64,000 nucleotides of DNA from Helichrysum umbraculigerum (Eukaryota > Streptophyta > Magnoliopsida > Asterales > Asteraceae). Location of the stretch: NCBI GenBank assembly GCA_949592205.1, contig CATIUR010000005.1, forward strand, positions 130,839,277 through 130,903,276. Direction: 5' to 3'. The notes under the pieces are model-generated. The model was not told where the DNA came from and ran no database searches. It was given only the letters and a program-made list of their open reading frames with translations. Shown here piece after piece: positions 36,129 to 45,212 of the stretch. The position numbers and the translations under genes were made by a program. Numbering within the stretch: the stretch's first letter is position 1; every line of letters begins with the position of its first letter.

Positions 36129-36527
36129 TCAAGCCTTAAAAAAGCGATCAATAGATTCGTTTTTCACATCGATGCTATCTTCCACCACTGACAGCGCATT
36201 CTTTATCTTTACATCATGTAGAAGATCCCTGTATAGATCCCATTGAACAAACTTCCTTGATAAATCTGCATCGGTTCCATTAAATCCGCTTAGATAGTTT
36301 GAGAGCGCTTCCTTCTCTCGCTTACCTGCAACAATAGATTGACGCATTTCTTCTAGTAAACCCTTCATTCTAAGCTCAACGCCCCTCATCTTGAGCAAGA
36401 CATCCATGACGACTTCACCTTTGTCCTTGCTTGGTGTTTCAGGTGTGCTTGATGATGTTGTTTGAACGATCAGAAGTGTTTCAGAGGTGGGTGCAGAACC
36501 GTTGCATTCCATGTTTGTGATCTTCAA
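36129..36527 (-). CDS. hypothetical 132-aa coiled-coil protein, possible Helitron cargo
   Basis: Intact minus-strand ORF. The N-terminal 45 residues are Ser/Thr-rich and disordered-looking. Residues 45-75 (MDVLLKMRGVELRMKGLLEE) and the rest are amphipathic helix with heptad-like spacing, ending VEDSIDVKNESIDRFFKA. No family recognised. An upstream ATG at 36552 opens an overlapping 23-codon frame beginning MENEAYDFIEDHKHG, in another register. It could be an upstream ORF, or the true start followed by a one-base shift. A TATA-like ACTTATAAG lies about 100 bp upstream on the minus strand. The ORF lies within the second Helitron, so it may be a captured gene piece. Confidence 0.5.
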   Translation of the reverse strand: MKITNMECNGSAPTSETLLIVQTTSSSTPETPSKDKGEVVMDVLLKMRGVELRMKGLLEEMRQSIVAGKREKEALSNYLSGFNGTDADLSRKFVQWDLYRDLLHDVKIKNALSVVEDSIDVKNESIDRFFKA

Positions 36528-37792
36528 TGAAATCGTAAGCTTCGTTCTCCATTATTTCAGAAATGTAGTTTGAGATTAAGGTTGAATGAAATTGGTATGT
36601 GAAGTGGGTTTTGGGTAAGTTGTAAGGTGTTACTTATAAGTGGGATAAGGAAACGATTTAGTTTCCAAGCATAAGACGGAGATGAGATCTGGCGTGCATA
36701 ATACAACCAATCCAACGTTTAAGCGTGATAAATCTAATTTAATGCTACTAAAAGAAGCAGCAAGAGAGCTTAGGAAATAACAAATACTAATCAATTTAAA
36801 TAATTAATATTTTTAAAATTAAGTGTATTAGAAACGGAAATTATTAATGTTGTTTATTCATTAGCATGTATTGTGTTTTTTAAAAGAGAAATTATGAGGT
36901 ATTGGTGACATCAGCCTTTTAACCACATGATGACACATAAGCATGAACTACTACCTCATGACTCGACAAATCAGCGTTATGACATCAGCGGAACCCCCCT
37001 TTATTAGTATAGATATATTTCTTTATTGATTTAAATTAAAGAATTACGAGGTAGAGTAAATTACATTCCCCGTCCTGAACTATGTCCTTAGTTTCACTCC
37101 CCGTCCTTGAGTCGGGTTTTTTGCGGATTCAGTCCCTTGACCTGAATTTTTGTTTCGCTCCCCGTCCCTCTCCAAATTAAAAAGGGTAAAACAGTCTTTT
37201 TTCTCTTGTTTCCCTTATCATGTTTTCTTTGAACATAATAAATTATAGAACATAATAAATAATAAATACAAGAGTAAATTACATTGCCCGTTGATATGTG
37301 CTAAAAAGTCATGTTTTCAGGCACATATTTCCTGCACATTTGGCCTAATTCATGGTGAAAACACTTGAATTAAACGTTTATTTACTTAATCTCACAAAGT
37401 TGGTCAAATTATAGGCATTGCTGTAAAAAGTGCTAAAAACGTCCAAAAGGCACGCAAAACGAGGCAGATTATTCTGAACACTGATTCTTACAGAATTTTA
37501 GCCACATTATGATACAAGTCCTTAAATAGTCTCATATGATGTATCAGGTTATTCCAAGACTGTAGAATCAAGAATTGTGCAGATCGGGTAAAGAACGAGG
37601 AAGATGGAGCTTTCTGAGCGCAAACCGAGGGCATTCCGCACACGCCTACTCTAGAGATATCCAAATTTGACACTTTTGGCATCATTAGAATTGTAACGGA
37701 ATTACGAGAGCGCAGGCGAAAGAATCAAGTCAAACGGACAAGAAACGAAGAAAATACGGCCTTCCGAAGTTGCGAGAAAAGTCAGAAAAATC

Positions 37793-37897
37793 ACACGGCC
37801 TACCACACGGCCACCCCCTAGCCGTACACGGCCTAGAGGAGGCCGTACATGGCCACTTTGAAGCCGTACACGGCCAGAACAAGGCCGTACACGGCCT
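37793..37897. promoter_or_regulatory. palindrome array in Athila U3 (5' LTR)
   Basis: Four copies of AGGCCGTACACGGCCT or close variants start near 37820, 37840, 37862 and 37882, a spacing of about 21 bp (two helical turns). Two ACACGGCC half-sites precede them at 37793 and 37805. The array lies about 85-190 bp upstream of the TATA box, so it looks like a U3 enhancer of binding sites for a dimeric protein. Its function is inferred. Confidence 0.6.
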
Positions 37898-37981
37898 GTT
37901 TTGGTCTCACACCCCCTCGTTGTTGCTTCGTTTGCTTGTACGTGTGCTTGTGGACTTGTACTCTTGGATCCATAGCTTGCC

Positions 37982-37989
37982 TATAAATA
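37982..37989 (+). promoter_or_regulatory. Athila LTR TATA box
   Basis: TATAAATA followed by GAGAGCTCTCC. The same box is at 52336-52343 in the 3' LTR. It sets plus-strand transcription and places U3 to its left. Confidence 0.7.
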
Positions 37990-38017
37990 GAGAGCTCTCC
38001 ATCCTCATTACACACAC

Positions 38018-38545
38018 TGTAGGTTCCATATACGGACCAAATCGAGTAGTTTTACTTGCGTATTCAAAGCGGAAATCAAATACACAAATATATGCTAGAT
38101 TAACACAACCAATGACCAAAACACAAGTGTATAACTTTGTATATAAAGAGATGGTAACAATACATACACTTTGACAAACACACAATAATCAAAATAACAC
38201 AAACTAGTATTTTTCTCTCTGAGTTTGGAGGTGTTATGTGTGTGTTTTGTGTTGAGGCTCATTAAACAGAAACTGGCGAGCCTCTATTTATAGCCTGGAC
38301 CAAACTGTATGCGACACAAGCTTTGTGTCGCATGAAGGCTTATGCGACATAAGCATTGTGTCGCATGAGATGATTCTGCGACACAAGCCTTGTGTCGCAT
38401 AGAATGCTTCTGCGACACAGTGCTTGTGTCGCATGATGACAGAAACTGTAAATAAACTAGAACTTAAACAATTCAATACGTAATTACAATTTCGACACGA
38501 TTACAGACTGAGACCAACTGACAGACACACATTGATGTACCAACA
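38018..38545 (-). repeat. Copia-like 3' LTR (left copy)
   Basis: 528 bp. Its right half (U3 in the element's orientation) closely matches the other LTR, including the last 80 bp up to GATGTACCAACA. Its left half (38080-38280, R/U5) is largely unrelated to the equivalent part of the other LTR. A minus-strand TATA box (TATAAATA) is at 38292-38285. Confidence 0.9.
38310..38433. promoter_or_regulatory. U3 palindrome array, left LTR
   Basis: Four 23-bp palindromes of the form TGCGACACAAGCNTTGTGTCGCA start at 38310, 38343, 38377 and 38411. The period is 33-34 bp. They lie 18 to 150 bp upstream of the minus-strand TATA box. Regular phasing next to the core promoter suggests enhancer sites; each repeat could also form a hairpin. 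Confidence 0.7.
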
Positions 38546-38602
38546 AACTCCCCCGTGTCTTCAGCTTGGTCTTCGAAAAAATTCTTCAATTTTCTTCAGT
38601 CT

Positions 38603-41290
38603 TCAAACCCATCCTGGTGGAAAGTTTCCACCAGCGTGTATGCCGTAGGTGAAGCATATATCAACAATTTTCTGAAATCGTTTCGCTAAAACAGAGTTGA
38701 ACTCGTTTCCTGGATTGTAGCGAATCCGATTGTCGAATAGCTTCTTCATGTCATCTCTTGACAAATTAATCAAGCTCATTGGGTCAAATATTCTGAAGTT
38801 AGCTTTTCGTAGACCCCACAAAGATCCTGTCTGAGGCTCTGAATCTGGTACAAAAACTAAGACGGCTTCGCCAGTGTGAGCATCCAGTTCCCAGTAATGA
38901 AAACGTTTCAGTAGATTGAATGGAACTGTTTCCAGAGCTATTTCAGTCAGACATTTAGCAGGCGGATAGTGAACTTTTACAATTGGCTGCTTGGTCTTTG
39001 GATCGAGCTTCTTCTTGAACGTGTACCTTGTACCCAGTACTGGTTTGACATAATGATATTTCTTTCGTTTAATTTCCTCACGCATGACCTTTTGAATAAC
39101 ATCTGCAACTCCATCATCGTAAGGATTTATCAACTGAAGCTGAGTAAGACGAACGATGTCATGCTTTGGCAATGTACTCAATATCCTCAGTGATCGACGA
39201 AAGTACTGGATACCATCAAGTCTTTTAATCATCAACCTTCCTTTGCTCACCTTCCAGCTTTTTATCAGGCCTGTATAATTACCACCAACCTGATATTTCT
39301 TGCATGTAACTGGAGCAGGTTCTGGATTTTTTCCTTTTGGAAACCAGTTGTCCCTTTCTCTAATGGGCATTTCTTTGTCAAAAGATACACATTCAGATGT
39401 GTCAAGAGGGAAAATGTCATTGTAATTTGTCGTTTCTCGAACAGGGACAGGTTGTGCTTGTGAAGAACTGGAGGGTACAGAAGATTCTTGAGCAGGACCA
39501 GGTTGAGAAGTAGATCCTGGAACGTAATTGAATGCTGGCCCTGACTCATCGTCTGAAGAATCAGATAATACAACACCCTCTTGAGGATAGGCTGGACAAT
39601 CAGAATATTCTTCATCAGGATTAAGCTCTTCTCGTTCAACATCAACATCATCGTCATTATCAGCTGAGTTGAAATCAAAATGTTCTTCAGGCGCACGATC
39701 GTCATCGTCAACCGCAGATTGAAAGTAAGTCAGATTACAATACGTGTAATCTACAGCTAACGGTTTTGGTTGCCCTGGTTGCTCAATAATATACTCAAGA
39801 ATAAGAGTTGTTTCATTAATTTCAGAAGCATTTACATTTTCAGGATTTACATTTTCTTCGCCTTCGGCGGAAACCCTAGGAATTGATTCTAAGGCCGGTT
39901 GGGCTGTCTCCCCCGAAGCAATAGCTTGGGTTTCCAGCTGCAGAACCTTTGTCTTCAATTCTTCATTCTCTTTCTCCAAGCGAGAGATCCTAGCATCCTG
40001 AGCTTCAGAAACTGATGCTTGAGCTTCCATAGTCTGCTGCATCTTTTCAATCTTTGACAGGAGCTCCTGAATGACAGCTGGATGAGGAGTGATTGGAGTT
40101 TCAGTCCTTAGGGGCTCAGAAGATGTGGAAGTGGAAGTGCGGGAACGTCTGACCAGAGGATTCAAATCAGCAATGTCAGAAACATCTCGAGGCCTTTTTC
40201 CTCTGGTAGAAGATTCAGGGAGTGGAGAAGAAGGCTGATAATTATCGATCTCAAGATCAAGATCTACCAACTCTGGATCAGCTACAACATGCTGAACTGG
40301 CGGTTGTTGAGCTGGAGGTTGTTGAACCGGAGGCTGCTGAACGGGAGGCTGTTGAACGGGTGGCTGCTGAACCGGAGGCTGTTGTACTGGGGGCCTCGGG
40401 ATTTGAGGTTGCTGAGCAGGTGGATCATTAAATTGTTCGCCTGGAGGAGGTACATAATCAGGATCCACAATGTGACCGAACAACGCAACCTCACGTTCCG
40501 GTGCTTCGCCTGACTTCGCAAACTTTGTACAAGCAGTATAAATTCTGGTATTCATTGGCGTTTGCGCGTAGGTAAAAGAGTTGATCACTGGAAGATCCGA
40601 GTGCAAATGGTTGAGTAACAGCTGAGTGAATCGGGGATACAACGCCCATTTGTCTTTATTATCCAAAGCGTTGTTCACAAAACCACTGAAGATATATCCT
40701 GAGAAGTTGAAGGGCTTGTTGTATATGAGGGCAAGAATAGCAGAGGCAGTCGCAAATTTCATCCCTTCGAGACCTGCCTTGAGACTGGATAAGCACACAA
40801 TGACGATGTGAGCCAGATACCTCCAAACCTTTGTCATATAGGTTTTCTTGTACTGATCAACTGGAATGTCTTGATAACCAATCGATCGCATGCCCTGAGC
40901 AATAGCAGCTGAAGAAAACTGGGTGATCATGTCAGAATTATCACCGAATTCGAAGAAATCTCGAATAAGCTGCTCAGAGAAGATGACTTGGCGGCCGCGG
41001 ACAGTAGAAATGATCCTAGTATCAGCTTCATCATAGTTTACCACCGCATTATCCCAAAACTCGGTAATGTGATTTGTCAGGATCCGAGTATCTGCAGTGA
41101 TAGCTTTGTAAATACGCGAGCGTTGAAGAAATGAGATCATTGGGCGATACGGGCGGGAAGTCTCGACCGTTGTATTCATGAACGCCACAATGTTGTGACG
41201 TGGCTCCCAGAAGTATTTAGAGATATCGATCTCGGGGAGTGCTGGAGCAGCTGGAGCAGCTTGAGCAGCTTGAGCAGGTTGTTCAGCCAT
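38603..41290 (-). CDS. 895-aa single ORF of the Copia-like element, function unknown
   Basis: Intact, ending 57 bp from the 3' LTR. In order: an Ala/Pro/Gln-rich N-terminus; an alpha-helical domain at about 30-270 (ISKYFWEPRHNIVAFMN, STVRGRQVIFSEQLIRDFFE, KTYMTKVWRYLAHIVI) that resembles the gag-like helical proteins of plant retroelements only in general character; a PVQQP repeat at about 290-330; a basic RGKRPRDVSD stretch that could be a nuclear signal; a coiled coil at about 405-455; an acidic region at about 520-575; and a conserved-looking basic C-terminal domain from about 630 (YQVGGNYTGLIKSWKVSKGR, HYVKPVLGTRYTFKKKLDPK). No CCHC knuckle or catalytic motif. It may be a structural or nucleic-acid-binding protein that lets the element hijack another's enzymes. 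An open frame this long in a nested element implies recent activity. Confidence 0.8.
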   Translation of the reverse strand: MAEQPAQAAQAAPAAPALPEIDISKYFWEPRHNIVAFMNTTVETSRPYRPMISFLQRSRIYKAITADTRILTNHITEFWDNAVVNYDEADTRIISTVRGRQVIFSEQLIRDFFEFGDNSDMITQFSSAAIAQGMRSIGYQDIPVDQYKKTYMTKVWRYLAHIVIVCLSSLKAGLEGMKFATASAILALIYNKPFNFSGYIFSGFVNNALDNKDKWALYPRFTQLLLNHLHSDLPVINSFTYAQTPMNTRIYTACTKFAKSGEAPEREVALFGHIVDPDYVPPPGEQFNDPPAQQPQIPRPPVQQPPVQQPPVQQPPVQQPPVQQPPAQQPPVQHVVADPELVDLDLEIDNYQPSSPLPESSTRGKRPRDVSDIADLNPLVRRSRTSTSTSSEPLRTETPITPHPAVIQELLSKIEKMQQTMEAQASVSEAQDARISRLEKENEELKTKVLQLETQAIASGETAQPALESIPRVSAEGEENVNPENVNASEINETTLILEYIIEQPGQPKPLAVDYTYCNLTYFQSAVDDDDRAPEEHFDFNSADNDDDVDVEREELNPDEEYSDCPAYPQEGVVLSDSSDDESGPAFNYVPGSTSQPGPAQESSVPSSSSQAQPVPVRETTNYNDIFPLDTSECVSFDKEMPIRERDNWFPKGKNPEPAPVTCKKYQVGGNYTGLIKSWKVSKGRLMIKRLDGIQYFRRSLRILSTLPKHDIVRLTQLQLINPYDDGVADVIQKVMREEIKRKKYHYVKPVLGTRYTFKKKLDPKTKQPIVKVHYPPAKCLTEIALETVPFNLLKRFHYWELDAHTGEAVLVFVPDSEPQTGSLWGLRKANFRIFDPMSLINLSRDDMKKLFDNRIRYNPGNEFNSVLAKRFQKIVDICFTYGIHAGGNFPPGWV

Positions 41291-41384
41291 TTCTACAAAA
41301 ATAACAGTAATACAGCCAAAACTCGAAATGCGTTAGCGTTAGTACAAAAAAAATAATTCGCGTTTTATTTTTACAAAAGTTCTG

Positions 41385-42460
41385 CGACACAACAGTTGTG
41401 TCGCATGAGGTTCATACGACATAAGGACTGTGTCGTATAAGAATAATACGACATAAGGCTTGTGTCGTATGACACGTGTCACGCGGACAGCATTTCCCCT
41501 GCATTTAGCAATAATTGAGAAATTAATCTCGAATGCGACATAGTCGCTGTGTCGTATGGTGTGTCGTATAAAGTGGGTACGACATAACGTTTGTGTCGTA
41601 TAAAGATACGACATAAGAACCGGTTATCAATACGACATAAAAACCAAGTATCTATGTGACATAACGACTATGTCGTATGTTATGTCGCAAAGATGAACAG
41701 CAAAGCAAACCCAGATTCGATCGATGAAACATTTTGGGGTTTTCAAAATCCAGACATACCCTAGGGTTCGTACACAATAGGGGATCAAAAATATGTATTT
41801 ATCTAACCCTAATAACCCCTAAACCCTAAATAATTTAACGAAAAACCGAAACCCTAAAAACGTAATACGGGTCGATCGAATTCAGGACATAATACGCGAT
41901 AAAAACACGAAAGAATTATACCTAAGGATGCGTAAACTGATGATGAACAAGAATCGAGCAACAAAACGCGAAGAAAAGCCTTCGAAATCACGAATCCGAT
42001 CGAAAAACGCTTGTGTCGCAAAATCGCCTTTATGTCGTATAGTTTGTGTCGTGAAAGATTTGAAAACGTAAATGATTATGTCGTATGTTGTGAATAGTTA
42101 TCCCTGACCCGCATACGACATAGTATACGACACAAACAAAACTGACAAATACGACACAGGCGTTGTGTCGTATAACAGTAGTACGACACAGTGGTTGTGT
42201 CGCACGGGACACAAAGCAGAATTTGAAGATTTTTTAAAAAATTTAATTTCGATGCCGATTCGGATTTTGATTTTAGAATTTTCGCAAAGAAGATGATTTG
42301 TGACAAAAAAAAATTAAACAGTACCTACGACACTACCCTTGTGTCGCAGAACAAGGAATTAACGTCGCAGAGTTATGTCGCAACTTGTGTCGCAGACAAT
42401 TTAATGTCGTATTGTTGTGTCGCATGAACAGTAACTATGACACAACCCTTGTGTCGCAAA
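41385..42460. repeat. palindrome-rich 5' leader of the Copia-like element
   Basis: Between the primer site and the ORF start lie about a dozen or more repeats of the same TACGACACAA...TTGTGTCGTA family. Some are full palindromes (41392-41413, 41426-41439, 42151-42173) and some are half-sites. No ORF. This is the presumed packaging/leader part of the transcript, so the repeats would be present in RNA as a series of hairpins. Confidence 0.7.
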
Positions 42461-42684
42461 AGGGAGCGTGCAGACAGCTTTGAAATTCAAAAACTCGATT
42501 TTTGCAACCCACTTTCACAACCCACGAAATATTGACTGGTCAATCTTCAATGTTCATCATTAAACTCAGAAAACTCAAGAACAAACACCTAACTTTGAAG
42601 ATCAAACACCATAAAATGTCAAAAATATCAATTTTTGACCCGAAAATTTGCAAACACGAACTCGAAACCAAGAACTCAAAAGTT

Positions 42685-42700
42685 CATGGCTCTGATACCA
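42685..42700 (-). other. primer-binding site, initiator tRNA-Met
   Basis: On the minus strand TGGTATCAGAGCCATG, two bases inside the right LTR. It is the standard Copia primer site and fixes the element's orientation. Confidence 0.85.
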
Positions 42701-42702
42701 AT

Positions 42703-43239
42703 TGTAGGTTCCATATGATACGGACCAAATCGAGTCGTATACCCTTTTGTATGAGCGGAAATCAAACAAACGGGTTTTGCAAATTAAAACATGAACAAAC
42801 ACAAATCGTATTGTAATCTTTGTATGTATTAACACTTGAAAGTATAATCGATTACAAATACAAACACAAACTCAAACAATCTGCCCTCTCTCTCTCTAAC
42901 TCGCCACTTTCTCTCTCTAAACTCTCTCTCACACACACACAAAGAAGGCCTTTTTTAAATGAAGACATTTGACCTCTATTTATAGTCTGACCCAGACATC
43001 ATGCGACACAAGCCTTGTGTCGCATAGGATGTTCATGCGACACAGTCCTTGTGTCGCATAGATTGCTTCTGCGACACAATGCTTGTGTCGCATAGAATCC
43101 TTCTGCGACACATTGCTTGTGTCGCATGACATACAAAAATTGTAATTAAATTAGAACTAAAACTATTCAATACGTAATTACAATTCTGACACGATTACAG
43201 ACTGAGACCAACTGACAGACACACATTGATGTACCAACA
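42703..43239 (-). repeat. Copia-like 5' LTR (right copy)
   Basis: 537 bp. It shares the first 60 bp or so and the U3 half with the left LTR, but has a CT-rich R/U5 (CTCTCTCTCTAACTCG) that is absent there. TATA box on the minus strand at 42984-42977. Confidence 0.9.
43002..43126. promoter_or_regulatory. U3 palindrome array, right LTR
   Basis: Four 23-bp TGCGACAC...GTGTCGCA palindromes start at 43002, 43036, 43070 and 43104, exactly 34 bp apart, beginning 18 bp upstream of the minus-strand TATA box. Confidence 0.75.
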
Positions 43240-44968
43240 CACACCATTCTTCAACAAGAATTCTCACTTTCTCTCTCACACACTCTTTCTCTTTCTAGTT
43301 TAGTTTTCTCTCTCTAGCACTACTCTTAGGAGTTAGAGGAGAAATAGATTAGGGTTTTAGTTCGTTAGTTCTTGGTTAATATTTAACCTAGACTAACGGA
43401 GGGGCTACTTTTGTAATAGTGTAGGGAATATTCTGAGGGGCTTATTTGTAATATTGTCGAAGATATTGCGGAGGTTCCGTTCGTGTATTCTTCTAACATT
43501 ATTCTGTCTACACATAATCTACGGTTATTTCTTTCCTTTTCTATTATGATGATTGCTATTATTATTATGATAGATTTAGGATTGTTTGCCATGCGTAGTG
43601 AGTAGTTCTCTTATGTGCTTGTTGTGATGTAGTTAGCTTGTTAATATTTGGGGTGATGTTACTTTAAATACGCAATTGGGATAATATCGTTATGAAACAA
43701 CGGAAGTAACGTTATATGGCTTTCATTTGTATAGCGCCGGAATCATCACGAATGTGTGTAGTACAGAAGGTGGAAGCTATGAAAGTCGTGGGCACAATCC
43801 GTTGTGGAATAATGTTCCCAATTGTTACAAAATGAAAACCGGTGTACTGATAACTTTGTATTTATGAATTTCTAAACCAAAATCGCCTTTCCTCCAATAA
43901 ACGTGGTTAGAACCTGTATGACAAGGAGTCGCGAACCTTGATCAACCGGTAACTACCTATCTATGTTTTAAAATACAAACATGGTCTGAATTGTGTAGCT
44001 GTGGAAATACTGTCAACCCTATCGTATAGTACACCGTGAATCAATCAGGGATTTATTGGGATATGTTTAAATAAGTGAGGGTTGGGTTTATATCATAGAT
44101 GGTCAGGCTTTAATACAAACTTAGTAAAGTAGTCCAGAGTGACCATAAAGTATGTGGCACCGGAAAGACCATAAATCGGCACAGTACTTCGTATAACGTT
44201 TAAGTACGTGGGAAAAGCTAAGGAACTGCCGTTGGTTGAAGACTGTGTCACATCCTGGTTGAATCACACAGCTCTGGACTAAACAAAGACCATTAATACA
44301 AAGTTAGCAGTCACCACACCAAGTCTTAATCATAAATGCCTTGCCTAGCCTTAGTATCCCCGTGGTGTTAAGAACGGTCAGAACTTTTAGTGGGTCTGTT
44401 ACTCTATCTCATGCGCCCAGGAATACCATTCCAAAAAGGGTCACTATTCCACTAGATGGAAAGTGTTGAAGCGTTGAGCAGCCTCCTCTGATCAGAATCA
44501 CCATAGCCAAGCAACCCAGTGACATACTGTCTGAGAAATCAAACAGTAGGGTGTTAGTGTTTACACTACGAATACTCAGGCAAAAGCAAGACACAAATCT
44601 TTAAAAGTCGTTTTCATAAATAACCCCAGACATCACCTCATAACACAAGCTAACGAAGTCATAACAAGCACTATTCTCCATTACTGATTCCCCATCTAGA
44701 TTTTATTTACTGTTTTGTTTATTTCATACTTTTTATTAGTTTAGTTTAAACGGACCTAAAACCAAATCAAAACTCTTTTCAAAAACCCATCACTAAATCG
44801 AATAGTTTGTCTAGATAACTCTGCTTCACAATACGATTGATCTTAAGAACGACCCTGAGTTATACTTACCTCTGTAAGTAGAATTTAGGTCCCCAGCTTT
44901 TATAAATTTAAAACTTCCACCGGTGTGTCCCGTTGCGTGAACGACCGTTTCGGGACGCATCAAGTTTT

Positions 44969-44986
44969 TGGCGCCGCTGCCGGGGA
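44969..44986 (+). other. primer-binding site, tRNA-Asp type
   Basis: TGGCGCCGCTGCCGGGGA six bases after the Athila 5' LTR. It complements the 3' end of tRNA-Asp with one pyrimidine change. Confidence 0.85.
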
Positions 44987-45212
44987 GTCAATCGTAAGAC
45001 CCAGAGGCGTCCTGACGAACCCTTTCTTTTTAGTGATACCTTTATTTTTCGTATTTTACTATTTACTTTCTTTGTTCCAGCCAAAAATAACTTCCCACAA
45101 CACACAACGATATCAGACCAGATCGTCCGAATCTGAACCGCTCATTTTCGTACCTGATCCTGAGTCTATTATCCGTACTATCCGAAAGCAAAAACGCTTC
45201 CATCTTCCCGAA

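Larger units (their letters stand above)
21163..37013 (-). mobile_element. Helitron (about 2.9 kb) split by the CACTA insertion
   Basis: The minus-strand 3' end at 21163 has a CCCGTGTTTTCACGGG hairpin, a short spacer and CTAG before a T. The minus-strand 5' end at 37013 reads TCTATACTAATAAAGGGGGG after an A, the textbook plant Helitron start. Removing the CACTA element leaves about 2,883 bp. The only candidate gene inside is the 132-codon ORF at 36129-36527. Pairing of the two ends is inferred from orientation, A/T insertion context and the absence of other ends between them outside the CACTA element. Confidence 0.6.
38018..43239 (-). mobile_element. Copia-like non-autonomous LTR element nested in the Athila 5' LTR
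   Basis: The element is bounded by TGTAGGTTCC...GTACCAACA and the 5-bp duplication CACAC (38013-38017 and 43240-43244). The 3' Athila LTR shows the matching empty site. It is oriented on the minus strand: the primer site TGGTATCAGAGCCATG (initiator tRNA-Met) is beside the right LTR, and a purine tract ACGGGGGAGTT is beside the left LTR. The combination is typical of Copia elements. The only ORF is 895 codons, with no protease, integrase, reverse transcriptase or RNase H. Total length is 5,222 bp. Confidence 0.9.
37292..44962 (+). repeat. Athila 5' LTR, interrupted by the Copia-like element
   Basis: About 2.44 kb of LTR in two pieces (37292-38017 and 43245-44962), separated by the nested element. 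The LTR pair differs by scattered substitutions and small indels, e.g. AATACTGTC present near 44008 but absent from the 3' LTR. This points to a fairly recent insertion. Confidence 0.9.

Noticed and set aside
1841..37013. Search for Rep/helicase in either Helitron
   Set aside because: No frame with Rep HUH or helicase motifs found; both are treated as non-autonomous.
40222..40521. Leu/Arg- and Glu/Ala-rich frames on both strands at 40222-40521
   Set aside because: Other-frame readings of the PVQQP repeat in the 895-aa ORF.
38310..43126. Regular palindromic repeats as a CRISPR array
   Set aside because: Eukaryotic DNA, spacers are similar rather than unique, and the repeats are within LTRs next to TATA boxes.
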